Shown: positions 1 to 6,704, counted from the first letter of the stretch. The stretch: DNA of 6,751 nucleotides from PFJX01 sp038215555 (GCA_038215555.1 JBBQQT010000172.1:1-6751); one strand, 5' to 3'. Translations and numbers: made by a program. The notes: generated by a model not told the origin, from the sequence alone.

Positions 1-2
1 TC

Positions 3-2345
3 AGCAAGGATGGCCTGCTGGCGGCCGCCAGCCTGGACGGTTCGGTGCGCCTGTATCAACTTTGGGGCAACAAGCTGGAACGCATCGCGCGCCAGCAACT
101 GGCCGATGGCGGACAACCTTATGGGCTGTCATTCTCGCCAAATGGCCGCACCCTTGCCGTGGGCTACGCCAATGCGGCGCGTGTCGATATTCTGGATGTG
201 ACCAGCCTGACCAGGCTGCACAGCGGCGATTATGGCGGTAGCGGCAATCTGGGGCGTGTCGCGTGGTCAGCCGACGGCCGCCGTCTGTATGCCGGCGGCA
301 CGGCAGGTTCGCGCAACAGCTTCAACCTGCTGGCGTTCGACCATGATGCATCGAGTCCGGATGTCATCGCCCGCTTCGACAACATCATCATTTCACTGGC
401 CGCCATGCCCGACGGCGGCGTTGCGGTAGGCAGCGCCGAACCCTCGTGGGCAGTCTTCAATGCCGACGGCAAACGCACGCTGCAACAGGGCAGGGTGGCG
501 GCAGATTTTCGCGATGCCGGCGACGCGCTCAAGGTATCGGCGGATGGCAAGGTGCTCGCGTTTCCGTTCGAGCGCGAGGGTCGCGCACAGGTCACCTTCG
601 ATTCCGCCAGCGGCGAAATGCGGCAAGGCGTTGCCAGCGCCCTGCATGCCGCGCTGGATCGGGGTGATGGTCTAGATATCCGCAAATGGAAAAACAGCGC
701 CAACCCCACCCTGAATGGCCGCCTGCTCGAACTGCCACCCCGCGACGTGTCGCACAGCCTGGCTGTCACGCATGACCAGAAGGAGTTCGTGCTCGGCACC
801 GAATGGAATCTGATCCTGTTCGACACGACCGGCGCAAAACGCTGGCAACAACGCATGCCTGCGGCCGTCTGGTCGGTCAATGCCACCCCGGACAATCGCT
901 GGATCATCGCCGGCCTGGGCGACGGCACGTTGCGCTGGTTCCGCCGCCGCGACGGCGTGGAGCAGCTTGCGCTGTTCCCGCATCCGGATCGCGAACGCTG
1001 GTTGTTCTGGACGCCAAGCGGTCATTACGACTCATCGGTGGCAGGCGAGGACTTGATCGGCTGGCACGTCAATCAAGCGTACAACCGCTCAGCCAATTTC
1101 TATCCGGTTGGCCGCTTCCGCAAGCATTTCTATTTGCCCGCCGCGCTCCGCTACACACTGGCCGAAGGCGATGCCGCCACCGGCGTGCGGCAGGCGCAAG
1201 CCGAAATCCGGCGTGGAGAACAGCAGAGCAAGGTGACTGCAGAGCCTGAAGTTAAGCAAATCCTGCCTCCGATCATCGAATTGCGCAGCGACCGTGAAAT
1301 CGTCACCTCTGCCCCCAACATCAAGGTCAAGGTGGCCTTGACCAGCCCCAATGGCGCGCCCGCAAACAATCTCCGCATTCGCGCCAATGGCCGTCTAATC
1401 AGTGAACTGAACGAAAAGCAGTTGCGCGGCAAGAACGAACTGGAAGTGCCCATCACACTGCCAGCGGAATCCAGTACAGAAATTTCATTCATCGCACGTA
1501 ACCGCAACGGCAGCTCGGAACCGGCTATCTTTCATGTCAAACGCGATGTGGTTGTGCCGGTCAGCAACGCGGCTCAAAAGCAGAAAGCGCAGCAGCCGGT
1601 TTACAAAAAACTCTATGTGTTGGCAGTGGGTATTGCGAGCTACCCGAAATTGCGACCGCAATTCCAACTGAAATATCCGTCCAAAGATGCCAATGATTTT
1701 GCCGGCAATCTGAAGAAGCAGGCGAAGACCTTGTATGGCGATGCCGAGATACGCATGCTGGTCGATACCCAGGCCAGCCGCAGCAACGTCCTGGAAGGAC
1801 TGAAATGGCTGCGTCAATCGGTTACCGCTGACGACATGGGCATCCTGTTTCTCGCCGGCCATGGCTTCATGCTGCAAAACCATTATTACTTTGCGCCATC
1901 CGACCTCGATCTTTCCACTGATGATGCCGGCATTCAGACCGGTGTACCGGGCAAAGCCATTCAGGAAACGCTGGCCAACTTGAAAGGGCGCGGAATCTTT
2001 TTTCTGGATACCTGCCATTCCGGATTCGCCCTGTCCGAACTCAAGATCAATACCGACATGACCGGCACGCTGAATGACATGGGTGATGAAAAGGCGGTAG
2101 TCGTGCTGGCCGGGTCTGCCGGGCGACAAAGCGCGCAGGAAGCCGACGAATGGAACAACGGTGCGTTCACCAAGGCCATTCTGGAAGGGCTCAACGGTAA
2201 AGCTGACTACGCACGTACCGGTCGCATCACCCCTCCATTGCTACATACTTACGTCAGCACACGCGTAAAGAGCATGACCGAGAACCAGCAAACCCCAAAA
2301 ATGGTAGGCGCGATATTCGATGACCCGATAGTAATATTGCGCTGA
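3..2345 (+). CDS. WD40 beta-propeller / caspase-domain protease, 5' partial
   Basis: The reading frame is open to the left edge (780 codons from position 3), so the true start lies outside. The GTG at 45 is an internal Val within a WD-type motif (DGSVRLYQLW) and is not a believable start. Numbering from the first full codon, residues 1 to about 315 hold several degenerate WD40 blades (for example SFSPNGRTLAVGYA, VAWSADGRRLYAGG, DGTLRWF). Residues about 330-380 form the WLFWTPSGHYDSS...GEDLIGWHVNQ segment that often follows propellers in bacterial WD40-caspase proteins. Residues about 420-515 look like a beta-rich, Ig-like linker. The caspase (peptidase C14) domain runs from about 535 to the end, opening with KLYVLAVGIASY. 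His620 in LAGHGF and Cys671 in FLDTCHSGF form the expected dyad, so activity is plausible. Family members cleave proteins, and the propeller probably recruits partners or substrates. Localisation cannot be judged without the N-terminus. The lipoprotein gene follows after 28 bp, suggesting one operon. The specific role is unknown. Confidence 0.93.
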   Translation, partial: SKDGLLAAASLDGSVRLYQLWGNKLERIARQQLADGGQPYGLSFSPNGRTLAVGYANAARVDILDVTSLTRLHSGDYGGSGNLGRVAWSADGRRLYAGGTAGSRNSFNLLAFDHDASSPDVIARFDNIIISLAAMPDGGVAVGSAEPSWAVFNADGKRTLQQGRVAADFRDAGDALKVSADGKVLAFPFEREGRAQVTFDSASGEMRQGVASALHAALDRGDGLDIRKWKNSANPTLNGRLLELPPRDVSHSLAVTHDQKEFVLGTEWNLILFDTTGAKRWQQRMPAAVWSVNATPDNRWIIAGLGDGTLRWFRRRDGVEQLALFPHPDRERWLFWTPSGHYDSSVAGEDLIGWHVNQAYNRSANFYPVGRFRKHFYLPAALRYTLAEGDAATGVRQAQAEIRRGEQQSKVTAEPEVKQILPPIIELRSDREIVTSAPNIKVKVALTSPNGAPANNLRIRANGRLISELNEKQLRGKNELEVPITLPAESSTEISFIARNRNGSSEPAIFHVKRDVVVPVSNAAQKQKAQQPVYKKLYVLAVGIASYPKLRPQFQLKYPSKDANDFAGNLKKQAKTLYGDAEIRMLVDTQASRSNVLEGLKWLRQSVTADDMGILFLAGHGFMLQNHYYFAPSDLDLSTDDAGIQTGVPGKAIQETLANLKGRGIFFLDTCHSGFALSELKINTDMTGTLNDMGDEKAVVVLAGSAGRQSAQEADEWNNGAFTKAILEGLNGKADYARTGRITPPLLHTYVSTRVKSMTENQQTPKMVGAIFDDPIVILR

Positions 2346-2373
2346 ATAAATAAATCTACACTCTCAGCACATC

Positions 2374-3036
2374 ATGACAATCAATCACAAAACCCCCATT
2401 GCTGCCGCGCTGGCAATTTCCTTGTTGGCATCGTGCGCGACGAATCCGGATGGCTCCGTGCGTATGGATAATCGCGCCAGCGGCGCCTTGGTTGGCGCAC
2501 TGACCGGTTGCGGCATCGCGCACCTGACTGGTGGAAATTGTGCAACCGGTGCGGTGGTCGGCGGCCTTGTGGGGTTTTTGATTGGCTGGCAATTTGAATC
2601 TAAAAAGATTTCGGAAGCGAAGATCACCAACACCAAATACGCGAAGAAACAGAAAATTCCCAAGAACGACATCAAACCCGCCGCCTTCTCCAGTCAGATA
2701 AAACAGAAGTCAGTCAACAATGGCGAAAGGGAAATCGAAGTCACTTCCAACACCGATCTCATTGGTTATGGTGACAAAGTCCCTGACGTGAAACAGCATT
2801 ACGCCATCTATGACGAAAAAAACGAGTTGATTGAGGAAAAAACGGAATCGCTGGCCGCGGTCGATGGTGCCGGCAGTTACCAAACCACGTCGTCTTTCAA
2901 AGCCCCGGCCGCAGCAAAGGGCAAGAAATACCGTATGGAAACGACCTTGTTGGTGGATGACAAGAGCTACCAGAAAAAAAATTACACCATTTCCTGGGCA
3001 CCTGAAGCAGGGCCATTGTTGGTCGCGTTGCGCTAA
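2374..3036 (+). CDS. Glycine-zipper lipoprotein of unknown function
   Basis: The 220-residue product begins with a lipoprotein signal peptide: a short n-region with Lys6, a hydrophobic stretch at about 8-19, and lipobox LASC with Cys21 as the lipidated residue. The next residue is Ala rather than Asp, which under the Lol sorting rule favours the outer membrane. Residues about 36-72 form a Gly/Ala-rich, glycine-zipper-like hydrophobic segment (ASGALVGALTG, then GAVVGGLVGFLIG) that could be a two-helix membrane hairpin. It also holds two further cysteines, Cys46 and Cys56. A Lys-rich linker follows at about 77-102, then a soluble, probably beta-sandwich domain at about 105-212. I do not recognise a named family for the C-terminal part. 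The ATG at 2374 has no convincing Shine-Dalgarno sequence. Its position 28 bp after the WD40-caspase stop suggests cotranscription and possible translational coupling. It could be an envelope partner or target of that protease, but this is inference only. Confidence 0.85.
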   Translation: MTINHKTPIAAALAISLLASCATNPDGSVRMDNRASGALVGALTGCGIAHLTGGNCATGAVVGGLVGFLIGWQFESKKISEAKITNTKYAKKQKIPKNDIKPAAFSSQIKQKSVNNGEREIEVTSNTDLIGYGDKVPDVKQHYAIYDEKNELIEEKTESLAAVDGAGSYQTTSSFKAPAAAKGKKYRMETTLLVDDKSYQKKNYTISWAPEAGPLLVALR

Positions 3037-3047
3037 ACCAGCAGGCC

Positions 3048-3896
3048 TCAATCGCCGCCGCAAACACCGCGCGCAATCGGCTTGAAACAGAATTCTCCCA
3101 TCAGGCTGCTGGATTCCCATGGAATCTGGGAAAAGTTGGTTTCCTGAGAAACACCGATCCGCACCTGCTTCAGCATTTTCTCGATGGTCTGCCCTGGTCG
3201 GTCGATATTCTCTAGAAGATGCCTGGTATAGATACTATTGCGATTGCCATTACCATCCGACGCCAATGAACCCGGAGAAGTGGAAAACGCGATTACGGTG
3301 CCACTGTCGTTGACCTGTACCTCCGCCAACCCGATCGACGCCTCATCTCGCTTCGCAGCCAGACCGCGTGTGCGAATCCGGCGCGCATCCGCCAGACGGG
3401 CGACACTGCCGGTAAACGGATTATCGCGGCAGGCGTCGACGATGATGATGTTGATGCCTTGCCGCATGTTTGTCAGCCGCTCGACGACTTCGGTCAGGTC
3501 GACTGCGTTGTTCACCAGATCTTCTTCGCGCTGAATTTCGATATCAACCGGAATCAAATAGTTTTTGCCCCGCCATTGCACGCCATGACCCGCGAAGTAG
3601 ATCAGCCGTACATCGTGCCTTTCCGCCTGAGCAATGTAATTCTTGAAAGTGGTCAGCATGTCGCGTTGTGACGCGTTTTCTTCCAACGTCACCTTGAATC
3701 CCAGACGCATCAGGATATTGTTCATAGCCTTGGCGTCCTGGGTCGGGGTACGTAGACGTGCGTTGGCGTAGTTTGCATTGCCGATTACCAGCGCCGTGCG
3801 CGTTTCCTTGAAGCGTATCGATTGCGCTGCAACTGGAAGTGCCAGAAGGCACGCAACCAAGAAAACAACAAGGCCTTGACGTCGCTGGATCATCAT
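3048..3896 (-). CDS. Exported caspase-family (peptidase C14) protease
   Basis: The 282-residue product starts with an export signal: Arg5-Arg6, a hydrophobic core at about 8-20, and a plausible signal peptidase I site after Ala24 (PVAA|QS). The caspase p20-like core follows, opening with TRTALVIGNANY at about 33-44. His104 in YFAGHG and Cys156 in VDACRDNPF supply the catalytic dyad. A basic loop at about 167-183 (containing ARRIRTRGLAAKR) separates this from the small-subunit-like part, which has AFSTSPGSLASDGNGNRNS at about 206-224 and a QIPWESSSLMGEF ending. The domain looks complete and active. Homologues with this DACRDNPF signature are common in proteobacteria and many are predicted to be exported, but their substrates are mostly unknown. 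Met2 (3893) is an equally possible start and neither ATG has a clear ribosome site. The gene starts 6 bp after the anti-sigma stop, so translation is probably coupled. It is the third gene of the sigma operon, which points to a role in that circuit. Confidence 0.92.
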   Translation of the reverse strand: MMIQRRQGLVVFLVACLLALPVAAQSIRFKETRTALVIGNANYANARLRTPTQDAKAMNNILMRLGFKVTLEENASQRDMLTTFKNYIAQAERHDVRLIYFAGHGVQWRGKNYLIPVDIEIQREEDLVNNAVDLTEVVERLTNMRQGINIIIVDACRDNPFTGSVARLADARRIRTRGLAAKRDEASIGLAEVQVNDSGTVIAFSTSPGSLASDGNGNRNSIYTRHLLENIDRPGQTIEKMLKQVRIGVSQETNFSQIPWESSSLMGEFCFKPIARGVCGGD

Positions 3897-3902
3897 GTGG
3901 AA

Positions 3903-4502
3903 TCAATAGCCGGATGCCGGGAGCTGATCGACGAGCGCAATGCTTTCGATCACGGCTTGACCGGATAATGTTTCAAACACACCGGCAGATTCGCCTTTCA
4001 AGCCCAGCAGGTAGTATTCGCCAATCTGACTCGGGCCGGCAACGATCTCCGCTTCTGCCTGGCGCAATAACATGCGGATATCCGATTCCCTGACATCCGA
4101 TTTGAATGAAACCCGGATAAACGGCTGATGGATGCCGGCATGCTGGGAATTTGATCGATATCCGGCATATTCGTCGGACAGTTGTTGATTCGGCCAGATA
4201 GACACGATGATGGCCAATTGCGCCACCAACACCGCTGCCATGGAAGCCATCAAGGGACGGGGTGAAATCAGCATACCGAACCACTCAAGCCAACCCTGGC
4301 TGCGCTTTTCCAGAGTTTTGATCTGTTGTGCGTGCTGTTGGTTGCTGGATGCGCGGATGCGCGCCATCACCTGGCTCAGGCCTTCATCCTCGGGCAGATC
4401 GAGCGCGGCGCTCTGAGTCACCGCATGCTTGATGGCTTCATCCCATTCAATCGGATCATTCTCCCGGCCGCGGTTAGCGCCAGAGTTAATTGGCCGTGCC
4501 AT
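3903..4502 (-). CDS. Putative membrane anti-sigma factor (199 aa)
   Basis: The chosen start is the ATG at 4502, giving 199 residues from MARPINSG. It has a good Shine-Dalgarno (AAGGGGA) eight bases upstream and overlaps the sigma gene end by 17 bp, the usual sigma/anti-sigma coupling. An in-frame ATG at 4568 would add 22 residues inside the sigma gene and has less support. Residues 1 to about 80 are hydrophilic and predicted cytoplasmic. There is no HxxxCxxC zinc motif, so it is not an obvious zinc anti-sigma domain protein. A single membrane span lies at about 83-103 (PLMASMAAVLVAQLAIIVSIW in part). The C-terminal, predicted periplasmic domain at about 125-195 contains IRVSFKSDVRESDIRMLLRQ, GPSQIGEYYLLGL and VIESIALV. 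This spacing recalls the propeptide-like domain seen in some subtilases and in other putative anti-sigma proteins. Function is inferred mainly from position and topology: binding the cognate sigma and releasing it on an envelope signal. Confidence 0.75.
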   Translation of the reverse strand: MARPINSGANRGRENDPIEWDEAIKHAVTQSAALDLPEDEGLSQVMARIRASSNQQHAQQIKTLEKRSQGWLEWFGMLISPRPLMASMAAVLVAQLAIIVSIWPNQQLSDEYAGYRSNSQHAGIHQPFIRVSFKSDVRESDIRMLLRQAEAEIVAGPSQIGEYYLLGLKGESAGVFETLSGQAVIESIALVDQLPASGY

Positions 4503-5091
4503 AAGAATGGTCCCCTTGTCTGTCACCCAAACTGCTCTTGACGCAGCGCAGAAGATTGTTGCGTGCATGCATCAAGCGGGTTTTGACTGTGCCATCCGGA
4601 ATCGAGAGCAGCTTGGCAATTTCGTTCACGCTCATTTCTTCGAAATGCAACAAGTGCAGGCATTCACGGTGCGCAGGGGAAAGTGTCTGCATGCATTCGA
4701 TCAGCATCGCCTTCGCCTGCTTGCCAGCGACCTCGTCGAACACGCTCTGATTTTCATCTTCGAGCAGTTCCGCCATTTCGTCGATATCCTCATGCGCGTT
4801 TTCGCGACGAGTGCGCAGCGACATCAGCACCTTGTTTCTGGCGATGCCCAACACCCAAGTCGACACTTTCGCTTCGGAGCGAAACCGATTCGCGCTATGC
4901 CAAACTTCGTACATCGTATCCAACATGATCTCCTTGGCCACTTCCTGGTTGTCGATGGAGCGGCAGACGAAAGCAAAAACACGTCTGGATAGCAGTCTGA
5001 AGAGCGATTCGAACGAGGCTTCGCAACCTTGGCTTACGCGCAACAATAAATCCCGCGCTGATTCATCATCTATCCGACGCATGTTTGTCAT
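4486..5091 (-). CDS. ECF-type RNA polymerase sigma factor
   Basis: This 201-residue protein has the two-domain layout of ECF (group 4) sigma-70 factors. Region 2 spans about 25-95 and contains EVAKEIMLDTMYEVW, NRFRSEAKVSTWVLGIARN and a basic end (SLRTRR). It should bind core RNA polymerase and the -10 element. An acidic linker follows at about 100-120 (HEDIDEMAELLEDENQ). Region 4 spans about 130-185, with LSPAHRECLHLLHFEEMSVNEIAKLL and the recognition-helix part IPDGTVKTRLMHARNNL, and should bind the -35 element. No region 3 is present. Met4 (5082) is an alternative start, and neither start has a strong ribosome site. It is the first gene of a three-gene operon with the membrane anti-sigma and the exported caspase, so it probably responds to an envelope cue. 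Its regulon is unknown, and I see no convincing ECF-type promoter upstream that would show autoregulation. Confidence 0.93.
   Translation of the reverse strand: MTNMRRIDDESARDLLLRVSQGCEASFESLFRLLSRRVFAFVCRSIDNQEVAKEIMLDTMYEVWHSANRFRSEAKVSTWVLGIARNKVLMSLRTRRENAHEDIDEMAELLEDENQSVFDEVAGKQAKAMLIECMQTLSPAHRECLHLLHFEEMSVNEIAKLLSIPDGTVKTRLMHARNNLLRCVKSSLGDRQGDHSYGTAN
4511..4516 (-). promoter_or_regulatory. Ribosome binding site deciding the anti-sigma start
   Basis: Reading the minus strand, AGGGGA (within ACAAGGGGACC) lies eight bases before the ATG at 4502 and inside the 3' end of the sigma gene. It is the best Shine-Dalgarno match in the minus-strand operon. It favours 4502 over the longer in-frame start at 4568. 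Confidence 0.6.
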
Positions 5092-5132
5092 AGGTTGCTT
5101 TAGATCGGGTGTTGGTTCATCGAAACGAAAGT

Positions 5133-5161
5133 ATTTTAGTAACTACTCAAGTAGGCGGCAA
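5133..5161 (-). promoter_or_regulatory. Candidate sigma-70 promoter for the sigma/anti-sigma/caspase operon
   Basis: On the minus strand, TTGCCG (5161-5156, four of six consensus -35 bases) is separated by exactly 17 bp from TAAAAT (5138-5133, five of six -10 bases). Transcription would begin near 5126, leaving a leader of about 35 nt before the sigma ATG at 5091. This is a visual match only. If the IS66 left tip is at 5139, the -35 box lies in the IS and the -10 box in flanking DNA. Confidence 0.45.
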
Positions 5162-5206
5162 AATTCTTTTTATTCATGGTGTTAAAAATTGTTGTTAAAG
5201 TCAATA

Positions 5207-6628
5207 ATGCTGCTCATGGAAGCCCTGCCTGACCTTGACCGACTCAGCGTTGCCGAAAAAGACAACCTGATCCGTGCGATTTTTGCACAGGTGGAGACGC
5301 TGTTGTCCAAGGTGGCCGAACTGGAAGGGCGGCTGGCGAAGAACAGCCGGAACTCCAGCAACCCCCCCTCCACGGATGGGTTCAGGCCGAAGCCGAAATC
5401 GCAACGCAAAGCGGGCCAGAAGCCCACGGGCGGCCAGAAGGGGCACACCGGTCACACGCTGAAGAAGGTCGCGGCAGCGGATCACATTGAAACCCATGCG
5501 CCGCCGGGCCACTGCGATGTCTGCCATCGTCGGCTGACCGACATGGCGATCGTCGAGACCCGCCAAGTGTTCGATATTCCGCCGCTGCGTCACGAAGTGA
5601 CCGAACACCAGGTGCTCGAAGCGCAATGCGCCTGTGGGCGCGTGCATCGCGGCGCGTTTCCGGCGGAGGTTTCGGCCCCGGTACAGTACGGGCCGCGCAT
5701 CAAGGCCGCCGTGGTGCGTCTGACGCATCACCACATGCTGCCGGTGGCGCGCACCGGCGATCTGGCGGGTGACCTGTTTGGCCTACCGCTGGCAGATGCC
5801 ACGGTGCTGGCGATCAACGAAGAAGCCCGTGCGCTGCTTGCACCGACCGTGGCGGCGATGGGCGAAGCCCTGAAAACCGCGCCCATTGCCCATGCGGATG
5901 AGACCGGCATGAAGGTGGCCGGCAAAATTCACTGGTTGCACGTCCTGGCCACTTCTGCCGTGACCTGGATCGGCGCTCACGCCAACCGGGGGAAGAAAGC
6001 CTTTGATGCCTTCGGGATATTGACTGCGTTTACCGGCACGTTGATCCACGATGGCTGGCGGTCGTATCGCGATCTGGCGTGTGTGCACGGTTTGTGCAAC
6101 GCCCACCACCTGCGCGAACTGACGTACGTTTTCGAGGAGATGGGACAAGCCTGGGCGCAACAACTGATTGATCTGCTGCTTGCCGCGCATCAGGAGGTAA
6201 CGGCAATCGGCGGGCCGCTGCCGCTTGATCGCATCACGCACTATCGATCCGCTCATGCCAGGATTCTTGCCGAGGGTGAAGCGGCCAATCCGCGCGCGCC
6301 GCCTTCCGGAAAACGCGGCAAGACTCGCCAAAGCAAGGCGCTCAACCTCATCGATCGCTTGCGGGTTCACGCCGACGATGTCTGGCGTTTCATGACCGAT
6401 CGCAACGTCCCCTTCTCCAACAATATCGCCGAGCAGGCGGTACGCATGCCCAAGGTCAAACAGAAGGTTTCCGGCGGCTTCCGAACCAAGGTGGGCCTTG
6501 ATACCTTCTGCGTCATCCGCTCCTATCTCACCACCCTCCACAAGCAGGATGCCAATCTCTTCCACGCGCTCACCCTGACCTTCCAGGGCGCCCCACCTCA
6601 GCCCAGGACAAATTTGTTCTCTCTTTGA
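5207..6628 (+). CDS. tnpC: IS66-family DDE transposase (TnpC type)
   Basis: This is the transposase that cuts and joins the IS ends. From the ATG at 5207 it is 473 residues. The frame extends to a TTG at 5189, and another ATG lies at 5216; none has a strong ribosome site. The N-terminus is a leucine-zipper-like coiled coil (about 13-45) followed by KNSRNSSNPPSTDGF, typical of IS66. A zinc-finger-like segment has Cys103, Cys106, Cys141 and Cys143 (CDVC and CACG). The DDE catalytic core is complete: Asp231 in HADETGMK, Asp282 in LIHDGWRSY and Glu409 in NNIAEQAVRM, with the conserved CNAHHLREL between the second Asp and the Glu. Length and ending match full-size single-gene IS66 transposases and no frameshift is visible, so the protein may be functional. 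It is divergent from the sigma operon, with about 115 bp between starts. Confidence 0.95.
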   Translation: MLLMEALPDLDRLSVAEKDNLIRAIFAQVETLLSKVAELEGRLAKNSRNSSNPPSTDGFRPKPKSQRKAGQKPTGGQKGHTGHTLKKVAAADHIETHAPPGHCDVCHRRLTDMAIVETRQVFDIPPLRHEVTEHQVLEAQCACGRVHRGAFPAEVSAPVQYGPRIKAAVVRLTHHHMLPVARTGDLAGDLFGLPLADATVLAINEEARALLAPTVAAMGEALKTAPIAHADETGMKVAGKIHWLHVLATSAVTWIGAHANRGKKAFDAFGILTAFTGTLIHDGWRSYRDLACVHGLCNAHHLRELTYVFEEMGQAWAQQLIDLLLAAHQEVTAIGGPLPLDRITHYRSAHARILAEGEAANPRAPPSGKRGKTRQSKALNLIDRLRVHADDVWRFMTDRNVPFSNNIAEQAVRMPKVKQKVSGGFRTKVGLDTFCVIRSYLTTLHKQDANLFHALTLTFQGAPPQPRTNLFSL

Positions 6629-6631
6629 TTG

Positions 6632-6647
6632 CAGCGCGCGGGCGCTG
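6632..6647. repeat. Short hairpin just after the transposase gene
   Basis: CAGCGC (6632-6637) and GCGCTG (6642-6647) are perfect inverted repeats around a 4-base loop, starting 4 bp after the transposase stop. No T-run follows on either strand, so a standard intrinsic terminator is not supported. It may only slow or end transcription weakly. Confidence 0.35.
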
Positions 6648-6652
6648 ACTGC

Positions 6653-6704
6653 AGGGTGCGCCGCGCGCACCATCGAAGAAAAATCGGTGCGCATGGCGCA
6701 CCCT
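6653..6704. repeat. Paired GTGCGC palindromes (REP-like or MITE-like unit)
   Basis: Two hairpins with the same stem occur in tandem: GGTGCGC-cgc-GCGCACC (6655-6671) and GGTGCGC-atg-GCGCACC (6686-6702). In addition, AGGGTGCGCC (6653-6662) is the exact reverse complement of GGCGCACCCT (6695-6704), so the whole 52-bp unit can fold as one large cruciform around an A-rich centre. Similar GGGTGCGC...GCGCACCC sequences recur in intergenic DNA of many proteobacteria (general knowledge, not checked here). No poly-T follows, so I treat it as a repeat unit and not a terminator. Confidence 0.6.

Noticed and set aside
230..928. Long minus-strand open frame (232 codons) opposite the WD40 region
   Set aside because: It lies antisense inside a well-supported coding gene. 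Its translation is Ser/Arg/Pro-rich low-complexity sequence with no domain, as expected for a shadow frame in G+C-rich DNA.
1485..2129. Minus-strand open frame (214 codons) opposite the caspase domain
   Set aside because: It fully overlaps the conserved His/Cys dyad region on the other strand and shows no recognisable motif of its own.
3037..3047. Bidirectional terminator in the convergent gap
   Set aside because: The gap is only 11 bp and no stem with a T-run can be found across it on either strand.
3113..3127. GATTCC-CAT-GGAATC inverted repeat near the convergent junction
   Set aside because: It lies inside the conserved QIPWESSS coding segment of the caspase gene and has no T-run, so it is probably chance and not a terminator.
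4503..4568. 22-residue N-terminal extension of the anti-sigma protein
   Set aside because: The extension lies in the sigma coding sequence, while the ATG at 4502 has a good Shine-Dalgarno sequence and the usual short overlap.
5142..5155. CTACTCAAGTAG palindrome as an operator for the sigma operon
   Set aside because: It falls in the proposed left IS end and is short. A terminal-repeat role explains it as well, so an operator cannot be supported.
5136..5177. Tiny minus-strand ORF (MNKKNFAAYLSSY) upstream of the sigma gene, possibly a leader peptide
   Set aside because: It spans the candidate promoter, so most of it would not be transcribed from there. It has no ribosome site and lies across the proposed IS end.
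5783..6694. Minus-strand open frame (303 codons) opposite the transposase
   Set aside because: It is antisense to the conserved DDE core and starts inside the palindromic repeat. Its composition is typical of a shadow frame.
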